A DNA stretch of 64,000 nt, from the NCBI GenBank assembly GCA_003202005.1, contig QJJF01000003.1:513588-577587 (forward strand). The letters run 5' to 3'. This DNA comes from Williamsia faeni (GTDB lineage: Bacteria; Actinomycetota; Actinomycetes; Mycobacteriales; Mycobacteriaceae). Within the stretch, counting starts at the first letter, position 1. Each line of letters opens with the position of its first letter. Positions 9,517-18,672 of this stretch are shown in pieces. The position numbers and the translations under genes were made by a program. A model generated the notes under the pieces. That model searched no databases. It was not told where the DNA came from and saw only the letters and a list, made by a program, of their open reading frames with translations.

Positions 9517-10746
9517 CTAGGTGACGGCGCCGGCGATCTTGAGTTCGATCAGTTGGTCATCGTCGAGTCCGAGCTCGCGCAGAATCTCGTCGGTGTGCTC
9601 GGCGAACTGCGGGGCCCGCTTCATATCCACTGATGCGTCGTCGAACTTCACCGGATTGGCGACCAGCTTCTGCGTCACGCCATCGGCATCGACGACTTCC
9701 GAGATCCGGCCGTTCGCGATCAGCGCTTCATCGTTGCCCAGTTCCCAGCTGTTCTGCAGCGGCGCCCAGGGACCACTCAGCCCCGCCAGGGTCTCGAGCC
9801 ACTCTGCGTAGGTGTGCTGTGCGAACGCGTCGGCAAACCAGCCACCGATGTCCTCGCTGGCGGCGGCGATCGCCTCCATGGTTGCGAAGCGCTCGTCGTC
9901 GACCAGGTGTGGGAGCCCGATCGTGGTGACGAACTCATTCCAGAATCGGGTGGGCTGCAGCATCGAGAACTGCAACCAGCGGCCGTCGGACGTCTTGTAC
10001 GAACCGGTCAGCGGGTTGCCGGCCGCCGCCGACTTCTTGCGTACCTTCGGCAGCGGGCCGCCCGTGAACAACGCCAGATTCACCGTGAACTGGGTGGCCC
10101 ATGCGCCGACACCGAGCAGTGAGACGTCCACGACCGAGGGTTCCCCGGTCCGCGCCCGACCGAGCAATGCAGCGCTGATACCGCCGGCGATGGTCATGCC
10201 ACCGATGTTGTCTCCGTACGCGCCCGCCGGCATGAAGGCCATGGATTCGGCATCAGCCGGCATGACACCGTCCGCGCTGCCTCCTCGCGCCCAGAAACCG
10301 GTGGCGTCGTATGAGCCACGATCGGAATCCGGTCCCTCGCTACCGAATCCACTTCCGGTCACGTAGATGATGTCGGGATTGACGGCCCGGATGTCTTCCA
10401 ACGTCAGCCCGAGCTTGCGGCGCACGCCGGGAAGGTAATTGGTGAGGAACACATCGGAGCGGCGGATCAGGTCTTCCAGGATCGGGCGCGCGGCCGGGTT
10501 GGCCAGGTCGATGCCGATGCTCCGCTTGCCCCGGTTGGGCCCCTCCATGATGGGGGCAAACGACGAACCAGCCTGGGCACCGTCATAGCCGAGGACCTTG
10601 ACCAGGCCGCGCTGGGGATCACCGGTCTCGGCGTGCTCCACCTTGATGATGTCGGCGCCCCAATCCGCCAGCACCGCACCGGCGGCGGGCACGAAGGTGA
10701 ACTGGGCAACCTCGAGAATGCGGATCCCTTCCATGGGACGGTGCAT
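9517..10746 (-). CDS. Family III CoA-transferase (CaiB/BaiF type)
   Basis: Started at the ATG at 10746 (AGGAG five bases before), the protein has 409 residues. It opens with the family signature LEVAQF..AGAVLADWGADIIKVE, and the likely nucleophilic Asp lies in AYGDNIGG (about D179), near D169 of formyl-CoA transferase. It would move CoA between carboxylic acids. The related alpha-methylacyl-CoA racemases, which are important for polyisoprene degradation, carry a GHDxNY-type His/Asp pair. I see GSYDATGF here instead, so transferase is the better call. Confidence 0.85.
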   Translation of the reverse strand: MHRPMEGIRILEVAQFTFVPAAGAVLADWGADIIKVEHAETGDPQRGLVKVLGYDGAQAGSSFAPIMEGPNRGKRSIGIDLANPAARPILEDLIRRSDVFLTNYLPGVRRKLGLTLEDIRAVNPDIIYVTGSGFGSEGPDSDRGSYDATGFWARGGSADGVMPADAESMAFMPAGAYGDNIGGMTIAGGISAALLGRARTGEPSVVDVSLLGVGAWATQFTVNLALFTGGPLPKVRKKSAAAGNPLTGSYKTSDGRWLQFSMLQPTRFWNEFVTTIGLPHLVDDERFATMEAIAAASEDIGGWFADAFAQHTYAEWLETLAGLSGPWAPLQNSWELGNDEALIANGRISEVVDADGVTQKLVANPVKFDDASVDMKRAPQFAEHTDEILRELGLDDDQLIELKIAGAVT

Positions 10747-10804
10747 GAGAACTCCTGAGTTGATTGAAGAGGATCGATTCAATGGGACTGGGAAGCAAGA
10801 CAAT

Positions 10805-12490
10805 TCATACGTTGCGGAGCAGGATTGCGCCGGAGGGAACACCGCCGCCGGAGCTCACCACCGCGACCTTCGGATCGGCCACCTGCCGGCCGGGCGCCTG
10901 TCCGCGCAGTTGCAGGACGGCCTCGCGGAAGAACCCATAACCATGTGTCCGGCCGGCGGAGAGCTGACCTCCATGCGGATTCAGCGGCAGCCTGCCGTCG
11001 ATCGCGATCCCGCGACCGGAATCGATGAAATCACCGGCGCCACCGAGCTCACAGAACCCGAGGCCCTCCAGCCACGACAACGCGTTGAAGGTGAACCCGT
11101 CGTAGAGCAGTGCGACGTCGACGTCGTCCTGCCGCAGATCGGTGCGGCTCCACAGATGTGTGCCGATCCCGAGAGACTGTGGCAGATGGCTGAGGGTGCC
11201 CTGGTCCCAGGACAGGTTTTCCATGATCTGGGTACCGACCGCCTCCACATACACCGGCGGATTCGGCCGGTCCACCGCGGTCTCGGCCGCCGAGATGATC
11301 ACCGCGACCGCACCATCGACGGGGACATCGCAGTCGTACAGGCCGAATGGCGACGAGACCATTCGCGCCGACAGGTAGTCGTCCATGGTGATCGGATCGC
11401 GGTACACCGCTTCGGGATTCGCGGATGCGTTGCTGCGGGCGTTGACCGCGATCGCGCCGAGGGTCTCCCTGGTGCCGCCGTACCTGTGGAAGTAGTTCGA
11501 CGCCTGACAGGCAATCCAGTTCGCCGCGGACATCGCGCCGAACGGGGCACGATGCTCGAACATCCCCACCGCCGGGCCCGCGGCCGCTTTCCATCGCCCG
11601 GCCTTGACGAGGTCGGCATTGGTCGATTCCCACACGGTGCGGAAGCACAGCACGTGGCGGCACAACCCGGAGGCGACCGCCAGCATCGCCGCGACGATGG
11701 ATCCATTCTGTCCCGGCAACTCACTGCCACCGTTGACCCAGGTGGGCCGGACCGACAGTGCCTGCTCGACGGCCATGATGCCGCCCTCGGACATACCGCC
11801 GGCACCGCCGCTTCCGGGATACGTGGACAGCCCGTCGATGTCCTCGAGTGTCAGCCCGGCATCTTCGATTGCCCGCAGGCAGGCGTCCACCGTCAGTGAC
11901 AGTGGTTCGACCATGAGCCTGCGCCCGATTTTCGATTGCCCGACACCGGTGATCGCGACCTCGTGCTCGAACCTGCGCGATGACGCCGGCGGTCGCAGCC
12001 GTGGCCGGAGATCGTCCGGCTCTGGCACAGTCCCGGCCACACCTGCCCGTTCGGGATCCAATTCGAACAACGGCAGCCAGACATTCTCAGAAACCTGTTC
12101 GAACACCACCCGGACCTGCGTGCCCACCGAGACGTCCGCCGGGTCACACCCGACGATGTTCGTGGTCAATCGGACACGCGAATCTTCTTCCAGTGCAACG
12201 ATTGCCACCACGTAGGGAGGAGGAAACTTGGGAAGCCACTGCTGGACATTGATCGTGAAACCCACCACGGTGGCGCGCCCGGACACCGGCTCCCAGCCGA
12301 TGTCCCGACCGCGACAATGCGGACAGAGCACGTTCTGAGTATGCATCCAGCCGGCGCAGTCCCGGCAGCGCGCGATCCGCAGGAGCCCGTCGGCACCCGA
12401 GGCCCAGTAGGGTTCCCGTCCGGGTGTCGGCTGCGGCACCGGCCGTCCGGTTTCAACGATCGTTGTCACACGTTCCTCCACTTCACTCAC
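10805..12490 (-). CDS. DUF35 (Zn-ribbon/OB-fold) fused to Ltp2-type thiolase-fold protein
   Basis: A 561-residue two-part protein. Residues about 25-145 are a DUF35 domain with a zinc ribbon (CRDC at 42-45, CPHC at 56-59) followed by an OB fold. Residues about 175-561 are a lipid-transfer/SCPx-type thiolase fold starting at EVAITGVGQSKIG. The position of the usual thiolase Cys reads NGGSELPGQNG, so the nucleophile is absent, as in Ltp2 aldolases. In steroid degradation a separate DUF35 protein and Ltp2 form a retro-aldolase acting on beta-hydroxyacyl-CoA; here both parts are one chain. The start is a GTG. Confidence 0.85.
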   Translation of the reverse strand: MSEVEERVTTIVETGRPVPQPTPGREPYWASGADGLLRIARCRDCAGWMHTQNVLCPHCRGRDIGWEPVSGRATVVGFTINVQQWLPKFPPPYVVAIVALEEDSRVRLTTNIVGCDPADVSVGTQVRVVFEQVSENVWLPLFELDPERAGVAGTVPEPDDLRPRLRPPASSRRFEHEVAITGVGQSKIGRRLMVEPLSLTVDACLRAIEDAGLTLEDIDGLSTYPGSGGAGGMSEGGIMAVEQALSVRPTWVNGGSELPGQNGSIVAAMLAVASGLCRHVLCFRTVWESTNADLVKAGRWKAAAGPAVGMFEHRAPFGAMSAANWIACQASNYFHRYGGTRETLGAIAVNARSNASANPEAVYRDPITMDDYLSARMVSSPFGLYDCDVPVDGAVAVIISAAETAVDRPNPPVYVEAVGTQIMENLSWDQGTLSHLPQSLGIGTHLWSRTDLRQDDVDVALLYDGFTFNALSWLEGLGFCELGGAGDFIDSGRGIAIDGRLPLNPHGGQLSAGRTHGYGFFREAVLQLRGQAPGRQVADPKVAVVSSGGGVPSGAILLRNV

Positions 12491-12509
12491 AGTCGCACGC
12501 GCCGCAGTT

Positions 12510-12740
12510 TCAGCCTCTGTGCGCGTTCTTGGTACGGATGTCGATCATCGCCGCGAGCCTGCGTTCCATGTCCGCTTTGCTCATCACGATGTCGTCGCCG
12601 CCCTCACCACGCTCGAGACGCGCCAGCCGGTCACGCTCGGCAGCGATCTCACCGTCGAGCAGCGAGCCCGCCAGATCCCGGGTCAACAGATCCTGTTCTA
12701 CCCAGTCGTCCTGTGGAATCTGTTCGATCGGCTCTTCCAT
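12510..12740 (-). CDS. Small acidic protein of unknown function
   Basis: A 76-residue ORF between the amidohydrolase and the DUF35/thiolase fusion, in the same direction and only 20 bases before the fusion gene. It is strongly charged and probably helical, with an RDLAGSLLDGEIAAERDRL stretch and a C-terminal MERRLAAMIDIRTKN helix. I recognise no family. An AAAGGA motif lies about 12 bases before the ATG. It could be an accessory subunit for the neighbouring enzymes, but that is only suggested by position. Confidence 0.55.
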   Translation of the reverse strand: MEEPIEQIPQDDWVEQDLLTRDLAGSLLDGEIAAERDRLARLERGEGGDDIVMSKADMERRLAAMIDIRTKNAHRG

Positions 12741-12785
12741 TGACTGTTCAATCCTTTTCGGTGATAACGGCTTTCGGCGAAAGTT

Positions 12786-13973
12786 TCAGCTGGTGCGCGG
12801 GAAATTGAGCAGCCGGCGGGCGTTGAGTTCGACCATCTTGTGCACATCCTCGTCCGGGATATTGAGCATGGCGTCGTGCACGAGCTTGCGACTGTTCGGC
12901 CAGTTAGAATCGGAATGCGGGTAGTCACCTTCCCAGGTGATGTTGTCGATTCCGACATGGTGCCGATTCGCCAGACCGAACTCGTCCTCGATGAAGCAGC
13001 CGAACAGGTGCTTGGCGAACAGTTCCGACGGGAGTGCGCTCTGATTGATGTTCTGGTAGAAGCGATGCTTCGTCCAGACCGCATCCATGCGCTCGAGCAT
13101 GTACGGCACCCAGCCGATGCCACCCTCGGACAACATCACCTTGAGTTCGGGGTGATTGTGGAAGGTCGGCGAGAACAGCAGATCGGCGGTGGCATACATC
13201 GAGTTGCAGCCGAACAGCGACGTCATCACGGCCATCGGAGCCTCGGGCGCGGTGATCGGCGCCTTTCCGGAGGTGCCGAAATGAACGCAGAGCGGCATCC
13301 CGGTCTCCACCGCAGCCTTGAACACCGGATCCCAGTGGTTTGTATGGAACGACGGAAGACCCAGTGGTGACGGGTTTTCCGGGAACGAGATCGCCTTGGC
13401 GCCCTTGGCCGCGGTCCGGTAGACCTCCTTGGCAGCTTCGTCGGCCGACCAGAGCGGAAGAATCACCAGCGGGATCAGGCGATCCGGCGCGGCAGCACAC
13501 CATTCGTCGAGCACATAGTCGTTCCAGGCCTGAACAGACAGGAGTGCGAGCTCTTTGTCCTGACCATCGAGGAAGACCGTGCCGGCGAAGCGAGGGAACG
13601 AGGGGAACGACAGGGTCGCGTGCACGCCGTCGATGTCCATGTCCGCAATACGGGCCTTCGGCTCGTAGCAGCCGGGGATCATGTCTTCGTACCGGGTGGG
13701 CTCGGCACCGAACTCCTCGGGTTTCTTGCCCGCGACCGCGTTCAGTCCGATGTACGGGTACACGCGGCCTTCGTATTCCCACACCTCGGCGAGCTTGGTG
13801 CCGCCGTCTTTCCGCCCGCCGTCTCCGACGTGGATCGACCTCGGCATCTCCTTCTCGATGATCTTCGGTCCGGCCTCGAGGAATTTCTTGGGCAGGCGAT
13901 CCGACCAGAGCAGCGGATGCTCGATCAGGTGGTCGTCGGTGGAAATGAGTTGCATGTGGCTCTGCAGTGGCAT
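12786..13973 (-). CDS. Amidohydrolase (amidohydrolase 2 family, TIM barrel)
   Basis: The ATG at 13973 follows AGGAGG by four bases and gives 395 residues; the longer frame upstream runs into the promoter. The N-terminal ISTDDHLIEHP holds the first metal-binding segment in the form DDH. Later landmarks are a LCVHFGTSGK segment, a SEGGIGWVPYMLERMD segment and a terminal GDYPHSDSNWPNS segment with the metal-ligand Asp. Such enzymes hydrolyse or decarboxylate ring or carboxylate substrates, or act as C-C hydrolases. As first gene of a CoA-ligase operon it may open or cleave the growth substrate. Confidence 0.88.
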   Translation of the reverse strand: MPLQSHMQLISTDDHLIEHPLLWSDRLPKKFLEAGPKIIEKEMPRSIHVGDGGRKDGGTKLAEVWEYEGRVYPYIGLNAVAGKKPEEFGAEPTRYEDMIPGCYEPKARIADMDIDGVHATLSFPSFPRFAGTVFLDGQDKELALLSVQAWNDYVLDEWCAAAPDRLIPLVILPLWSADEAAKEVYRTAAKGAKAISFPENPSPLGLPSFHTNHWDPVFKAAVETGMPLCVHFGTSGKAPITAPEAPMAVMTSLFGCNSMYATADLLFSPTFHNHPELKVMLSEGGIGWVPYMLERMDAVWTKHRFYQNINQSALPSELFAKHLFGCFIEDEFGLANRHHVGIDNITWEGDYPHSDSNWPNSRKLVHDAMLNIPDEDVHKMVELNARRLLNFPRTS

Positions 13974-14010
13974 GAGTCCTCCTGAGGTGTGCGCAGAGCG
14001 CAAGAAGGCG

Positions 14011-14024
14011 GTTACTTGTTTAAC
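14011..14024. promoter_or_regulatory. Candidate GntR/FCD operator upstream of the amidohydrolase operon
   Basis: The 14-base GTTACTTGTTTAAC starts and ends with GTTA/TAAC and lies 38 bases before the operon's first ATG. The core TTACTTGTTTA recurs with one or two changes before the MaoC-like gene (29042-29055, opposite strand) and before the solute-binding gene (29242-29252). Assignment to one of the two GntR regulators in the window is inference. Confidence 0.45.
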
Positions 14025-14112
14025 TTTCTCGACGCTATCAGAATATGTTGCCTGCGTCACCATCCCGACCGAGAAATTCACCCGAATTCGGCCGATCCGA
14101 AGGCCGAGACAT

Positions 14113-14143
14113 AAAAGACGGCACGCGGGGCCCGCGTGCCGTC
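14113..14143 (-). terminator. Rho-independent terminator of the GntR gene
   Basis: A 12-bp GC-rich stem (14117-14128 with 14132-14143) has a 3-base loop. On the minus strand it is followed by TTTTAT. It lies just after the GntR stop and before the amidohydrolase operon promoter, so the regulator is transcribed separately from the operon. Confidence 0.8.
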
Positions 14144-14191
14144 ATAGGTTGGAACGTCCGCTGAATACGTTGGCGGACTACAGAATTGAGG

Positions 14192-15013
14192 TCAGTTGAA
14201 CACACTCACGGTGGCTTGCCGATCTCGATTTCGGTACGTGACCTCAGTGGCCGCCTCGAGATGGCGCCGCCAATGTCGTTCGGCTCCCGCGGAATCGCGG
14301 GCCTCGACCAGGACGATCAGCGTCGCATAGTCGTCGATCACCCACGGAATATACGAGGTCCGCGAGGGTACTTCGACATCCTCTTCGCGCTGCTTGATAC
14401 CCATCTGCCGATGCTGCAAAAGCACGTCCGACAACACGCTCACCTGCACTTCGAGCGTCTTGTTACCGCAGTAGCGCGCAATGAGCTCATGGAACTCTGC
14501 AGTCAGCGCAACCCAATCCGAAAATGCAGCAGGATCATCAACACCCTTGTCGAGTGCTGCGCGATGGGCCGCGAGGCAACGTTTGAAAGCTTGCAGCCCT
14601 TCCGGAGGACACCGGTCCGCAAGGTGGCGTACACATGCCGTTTCGAAATCGGTCCGGGCCTCGAGCAGATCAGCCAGGGTCGTGTTGTGGACCTGGAGGT
14701 ATTGACCGATCTGGCGCGTCGCAATGCCCAGGTCAGGCAATTGCGCCTTCGCCCCGCCGCGCGATCCGGTGACCACCGTGATCAGGCCTTCGCTCTCCAG
14801 GATGCGAAACGCTTCACGCAATGTCGGACGTGAGACCCCGAGATACTGGATCAGCGTCTTCTCCGGAGGCAACATCTCGCCCGTGGCGATCTCACCTCGG
14901 ACGATCTGCCCCCGCAACCTGTCGGCAATCTGCTCCGACGCCTTCGGTGTTCGCACGCTGTCGGCGGCAACGGCACCGACGGACGCCCACCCCACGCCTT
15001 GTCCGGATTCCAT
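14192..15013 (-). CDS. GntR-family transcriptional regulator with FCD domain
   Basis: A 273-residue protein from the ATG at 15013. Residues about 20-85 form the winged helix, with VSRPTLREAFRILESEGLI as recognition helix and wing. Residues about 100-260 form an all-alpha FCD ligand domain of the FadR type, with an HELIARYCGNKTL segment carrying His metal-ligand candidates. It lies upstream of the catabolic operon on the same strand and is divergent from the SDR/aldehyde dehydrogenase operon, so it could control both. A pathway acid or acyl-CoA is the likely effector. No strong ribosome site precedes the ATG. Confidence 0.9.
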   Translation of the reverse strand: MESGQGVGWASVGAVAADSVRTPKASEQIADRLRGQIVRGEIATGEMLPPEKTLIQYLGVSRPTLREAFRILESEGLITVVTGSRGGAKAQLPDLGIATRQIGQYLQVHNTTLADLLEARTDFETACVRHLADRCPPEGLQAFKRCLAAHRAALDKGVDDPAAFSDWVALTAEFHELIARYCGNKTLEVQVSVLSDVLLQHRQMGIKQREEDVEVPSRTSYIPWVIDDYATLIVLVEARDSAGAERHWRRHLEAATEVTYRNRDRQATVSVFN

Positions 15014-15095
15014 GTGACGGATTCTAACCGCCCTCCTGCGACAACGGCGCGGCATTTCCGGTCACCGGCACACGGTTCCACTCTTCGGAATATCT

Positions 15096-15224
15096 TTGAC
15101 CAGCCCATATGCCACGGCGATATGGTCAACCCATTTCATATTGCCATCCATTTCCACGCCGGATGCACCCCAAAACGCAGTGGAGGTTTACAGTGATGCA
15201 AGCCACAAGGTATTACTAGTTAGA
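15096..15224 (+). promoter_or_regulatory. Intergenic control region between GntR and the SDR operon
   Basis: The 317-base gap 15014-15330 has no gene. TTGACC (15096) and TATGGT (15121) stand 19 bases apart and resemble -35/-10 boxes. The same stretch is an inverted repeat, TTGACCA (15096-15102) with TGGTCAA (15123-15129). Further on, TTACTAGTTAGA (15213-15224) resembles the candidate GntR motif. These are pattern calls only. Confidence 0.4.
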
Positions 15225-15330
15225 TCATTCTGAGTTCGGAGCGAGTTTCGTCGCCCGGAAGTACCGACCCGTGCCGTGCGGGGACCTGATCGGAAGACTG
15301 CAGGGCACCACCATCCGACGAGGAGTCACC

Positions 15331-16194
15331 ATGGGAAAGCTTGACGGCAAGGTTGCATTCATCACGGGCGCGGCCCGGGGACAGGGCCGCAGCCATGCTC
15401 TGGCACTTGCCGCTGAAGGCGCCGACATCATCGCGGTGGACATCTGCGCCGACATCGAGACAAACACCTATGCTCTGGCGTCTTCCGACGATCTCGAGGA
15501 GACCCGCCGCCTGGTCGAGAAAGAGGACCGCCGGTGCGTGACCTCGATCGCCGACGTCCGGGATCCCGGACAGCTACGCCAGTCCATCGAGCAGGGTGTG
15601 GCCGAACTGGGACGTCTGGACATCGTGGTGGCCAATGCCGGTATCTGCCCTCTCGGCCAGATGCCGGGGAACGCCTTTCTAGATGCGGTCGACGTCGACC
15701 TGGTCGGTGTGATCAACACCGTCAGCGCCGCATACCCGCACCTGCGCGCCGGCGCCTCGATCATCGCGACCGGATCCACCGCTGCACTGATGAAGGGTGG
15801 CAGCGACAGTCCCGCAATGGGTCCCGGCGGCGCCGGTTACACCCATGCCAAAAAAGGTGTTGCGCAGTTCGTTCACGACGCGGCCAAGGCGTTGGCTCCC
15901 GAATCAATCCGCGTGAATGCCGTGCACCCGACGAACTGCAACACCGACATGCTGCACAGCGAAGGCATGTACAAGATCTTCCGTCCCGACCTCGAAGCGC
16001 CCACCCGCGAGGACACCGTCGACGCATTCGCATCGACTCAGCCGATGCCGACCACGCCGTGGGTGGAGCCGGAGGACATCAGCAAGGCCGTGCTGTTCCT
16101 CGCCTCCGACGACGCTCAGTTCGTCACCGGCCTGCAGATGAAAGTCGATGCGGGACAGGCGCTTGCGCATACCCACGCGTACGCCATCAAATGA
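15331..16194 (+). CDS. Mycofactocin-type SDR family oxidoreductase
   Basis: The ATG at 15331 follows AGGAG by five bases and gives 287 residues. The cofactor loop [11 protein letters not shown] and the strand [11 protein letters not shown] are the hallmark of the actinobacterial SDR subfamily whose tightly held NAD is recycled by mycofactocin. NAG (VANAGICP), Ser and YTHAK (catalytic Tyr/Lys) follow. It should oxidise an alcohol to an aldehyde or ketone. It is the first gene of a plus-strand run with aldehyde dehydrogenase next, consistent with an alcohol to aldehyde to acid sequence after P450 hydroxylation. Confidence 0.9.
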   Translation: MGKLDGKVAFITGAARGQGRSHALALAAEGADIIAVDICADIETNTYALASSDDLEETRRLVEKEDRRCVTSIADVRDPGQLRQSIEQGVAELGRLDIVVANAGICPLGQMPGNAFLDAVDVDLVGVINTVSAAYPHLRAGASIIATGSTAALMKGGSDSPAMGPGGAGYTHAKKGVAQFVHDAAKALAPESIRVNAVHPTNCNTDMLHSEGMYKIFRPDLEAPTREDTVDAFASTQPMPTTPWVEPEDISKAVLFLASDDAQFVTGLQMKVDAGQALAHTHAYAIK

Positions 16195-16252
16195 CTCTCG
16201 CCTAGCCACCAGTCGCACCCGGGTCACTTCTCGCACTCTCCCAAGGATCACC

Positions 16253-17722
16253 ATGCTCAAGGAATTCCACAACCTCTACATCGACGGCGCCTGGGTGCCC
16301 CCGGAGACCGGACGCACCGCACCGGTGATCAACCCCGCAACCGAGGAAATCGTCGGGGTTGCACCGGTCGCATCCCGCAGTGACGTCGTACGGGCAATCC
16401 AGGCTGCGCGTACGGCTTTCGACGACGGCCCCTGGCCGGAGATGTCGGTGAGGGAACGCTCCGAGATCCTGATCCGGATGGCCGACGTGATGGAGAAGCG
16501 ACAGGAAGAGTTGGTCGAGCTCAATATCGCCGAGGCCGGGAGCACCCGGGCCGGCGCGCAGTCCTTCCAGACCGGCATTCCGATCGCCCACTTCCGGGAC
16601 ATGGCCGAACGCGTGATGCTGAGATTCCCGATGGAAGAACCGATGGCGCCCCATGTGGGTGTCGGGATCGGCCAGGGTGTCATCCGGCGCGAGCCGTTCG
16701 GGGTGGCAGCGCTGGTCTCGGCGTACAACTTCCCGCTCTACCTGAACCTGATGAAGCTGGCGCCGGCGCTGGCAGCGGGATGCACCACGATCCTCAAACC
16801 CGCTCCGACAACACCTCTGGAAGCCTTCATCCTGGGTGAGATCGCCGACGAGGCCGGATTGCCGCGCGGCGTCCTGAACATCATTGCGGGAGACCTCGAC
16901 ACCGGGGTCGAACTGAGCACCAACGCGATGGTGGATGTGGTCAGTTTCACCGGCTCAGAGATGGTGGGGCGCAAGGTGTTCGAGCAGGCGGCACCGACGC
17001 TGAAGAAGGTGATCCTCGAACTCGGCGGCAAGTCCGCCAACATCATCTGCGAGGATGCGGATCTGACCAAGGCCGTGGGATCGGTTGTGCGCGACACGAT
17101 TCTGCATGCCGGCCAGGGATGCGCCTTCTTGACCCGAACACTTGTCCACGCCTCCCGGCTCGACGAGCTCACCGAACTCACCAAGGCCGCCCTGGCAGCG
17201 GTCAAAGTCGGAGATCCGGCCTCCGCCGATACCGTGATGGGACCACTCGGCAGCGCCGCGCAACGCGCGAAGGTCGAAGAACTCATCGGGATGGGCGTCG
17301 ACGAGGGCGCAACGATCGCTGTCGGCGGTGGCCGCCCGGCCGGCCTCGAGAAGGGCTTCTACATCGAGCCGACTCTGTTTGTCGACGTGGACAACTCGAT
17401 GACCATCGCGCAACGCGAGTTCTTCGGCCCGGTCGGTGTGATGATCCCCTTCGAAACCGACGACGACGCCGTCCGTATCGCCAACGACAGTGAGTACGGG
17501 TTGGCCGGCGGCGTGTGGTCCAAGGATCCGGTGCGGGCATACGCAATCGCCAAACGCCTGCGGACGGGCTACGTCACCGTCAATGGCGGCGGCGGCGGGC
17601 TCACCCCGCACGGACCGTTCGGTGGATACAAGCAGAGCGGTCTGGGTCGAGAACGGGGTGACGCCGGACTCGACGAGTTCCTGCAGACCAAGACCATCGC
17701 GTGGGGCGTGGCGTCCGGATAG
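16253..17722 (+). CDS. Aldehyde dehydrogenase (NAD(P)-dependent)
   Basis: Started at the ATG at 16253 (AAGGA upstream), the protein has 489 residues, normal for the superfamily. The general base Glu is in ILELGGKSAN and the nucleophilic Cys in HAGQGCAFLTR. The C-terminal GPFGGYKQSGLGRERG is typical. It would oxidise the aldehyde produced by the upstream SDR to the acid. Frame sequence ahead of this start overlaps the SDR and was not included. Confidence 0.95.
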   Translation: MLKEFHNLYIDGAWVPPETGRTAPVINPATEEIVGVAPVASRSDVVRAIQAARTAFDDGPWPEMSVRERSEILIRMADVMEKRQEELVELNIAEAGSTRAGAQSFQTGIPIAHFRDMAERVMLRFPMEEPMAPHVGVGIGQGVIRREPFGVAALVSAYNFPLYLNLMKLAPALAAGCTTILKPAPTTPLEAFILGEIADEAGLPRGVLNIIAGDLDTGVELSTNAMVDVVSFTGSEMVGRKVFEQAAPTLKKVILELGGKSANIICEDADLTKAVGSVVRDTILHAGQGCAFLTRTLVHASRLDELTELTKAALAAVKVGDPASADTVMGPLGSAAQRAKVEELIGMGVDEGATIAVGGGRPAGLEKGFYIEPTLFVDVDNSMTIAQREFFGPVGVMIPFETDDDAVRIANDSEYGLAGGVWSKDPVRAYAIAKRLRTGYVTVNGGGGGLTPHGPFGGYKQSGLGRERGDAGLDEFLQTKTIAWGVASG

Positions 17723-17782
17723 CGGTCGGCGGCCGACCAACCGATCCTTCACCACGACGCGCATCGACACAGGACACACAAC

Positions 17783-18634
17783 ATGAGCGATTCCCCCCGC
17801 ATCGGATTCGTCGGCACCGGACTGATCGGCGAACCCATGGTCGAACGGCTACTGGCCGATGGGTGTTCGACTACGGTCTACGCCCGCCGCCCAGAAGTTC
17901 GTGAGCGGCTCGGCGCCCTCGGCGCGATCACCGCAACCACACCAGAACAATTGGCGGCAGCCGACGTCGTTGTCGCCTGCCTGTTCACGGACGACCAGGT
18001 ACTCGAGGTCTGCCCACCCATCATCGAGAAGATGCGTCCGGGTTCGGTTTTCCTGTCCCATACGACCGGAAGCCCTTCCACCGTGCGTCGACTCGGAGCG
18101 CTCGCCGCCGATGTCGGCGTGTCCGTGGTGGAGGCCCCGTTCAGCGGAAATCCGGCGGCAATCCGCCGGGGGCAATTGACCGTGATGCTGGGCGGTGAAG
18201 GCACAGGCGTCGACATTGCAGCACATACCGTTTCTGCGTACGCCTGCAACATCATTCGCACCGGTGGCCTCGGAACGGCTCTGGCGGCCAAGCTGCTGAA
18301 CAACGCACTCTTCGCGGCATTTTCACAGATCACCCTCTCGGCACTGCAGTCCGCCGAAACACTCGGACTCACCGAGGAAAAACTTTTGGAGGTACTTGCC
18401 GCCTGCAGTGGCGGCAGCACCGCCGCCACCTACATCACCGCATCCGGCCAGCCGGCGGTCACATACAGCGAGCGGCTCCCCCGCTATCTGCGGAAGGACC
18501 TCGACACGGTCCGCACGGTTGCTTCTGAACTGAACGTCGAAATCAATGCGCTACTCACCGCGGCCGAACTCGGACCGATGAATCTCGTCGACGACCGGTT
18601 GTCGACCGAACAACTCGAAAGCAGCCCAACGTGA
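17783..18634 (+). CDS. 3-hydroxyisobutyrate dehydrogenase-like NAD(P)-binding reductase
   Basis: A 283-residue beta-hydroxyacid dehydrogenase family protein. The N-terminal Rossmann loop is FVGTGLIGEPM, a DVVVACLFTDDQV strand follows, and the catalytic Lys lies in AAKLLNNALF. Members oxidise or reduce 3-hydroxy acids or semialdehydes. The C-terminal helical domain is present and the length is normal. The stop overlaps a possible GTG of the ferredoxin frame, and the gene lies within the SDR-aldehyde dehydrogenase-ferredoxin-P450 run. Substrate unknown. Confidence 0.88.
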   Translation: MSDSPRIGFVGTGLIGEPMVERLLADGCSTTVYARRPEVRERLGALGAITATTPEQLAAADVVVACLFTDDQVLEVCPPIIEKMRPGSVFLSHTTGSPSTVRRLGALAADVGVSVVEAPFSGNPAAIRRGQLTVMLGGEGTGVDIAAHTVSAYACNIIRTGGLGTALAAKLLNNALFAAFSQITLSALQSAETLGLTEEKLLEVLAACSGGSTAATYITASGQPAVTYSERLPRYLRKDLDTVRTVASELNVEINALLTAAELGPMNLVDDRLSTEQLESSPT

Positions 18635-18672
18635 CCGACATCGACATCAACCACACAGGAAAGAAGGCCGCC

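Noticed and set aside
9517..10746. Alpha-methylacyl-CoA racemase
   Set aside because: Expected for polyisoprene degradation, but the GHDxNY-type His/Asp signature was not found; GSYDATGF and AYGDNIGG fit a CoA-transferase better.
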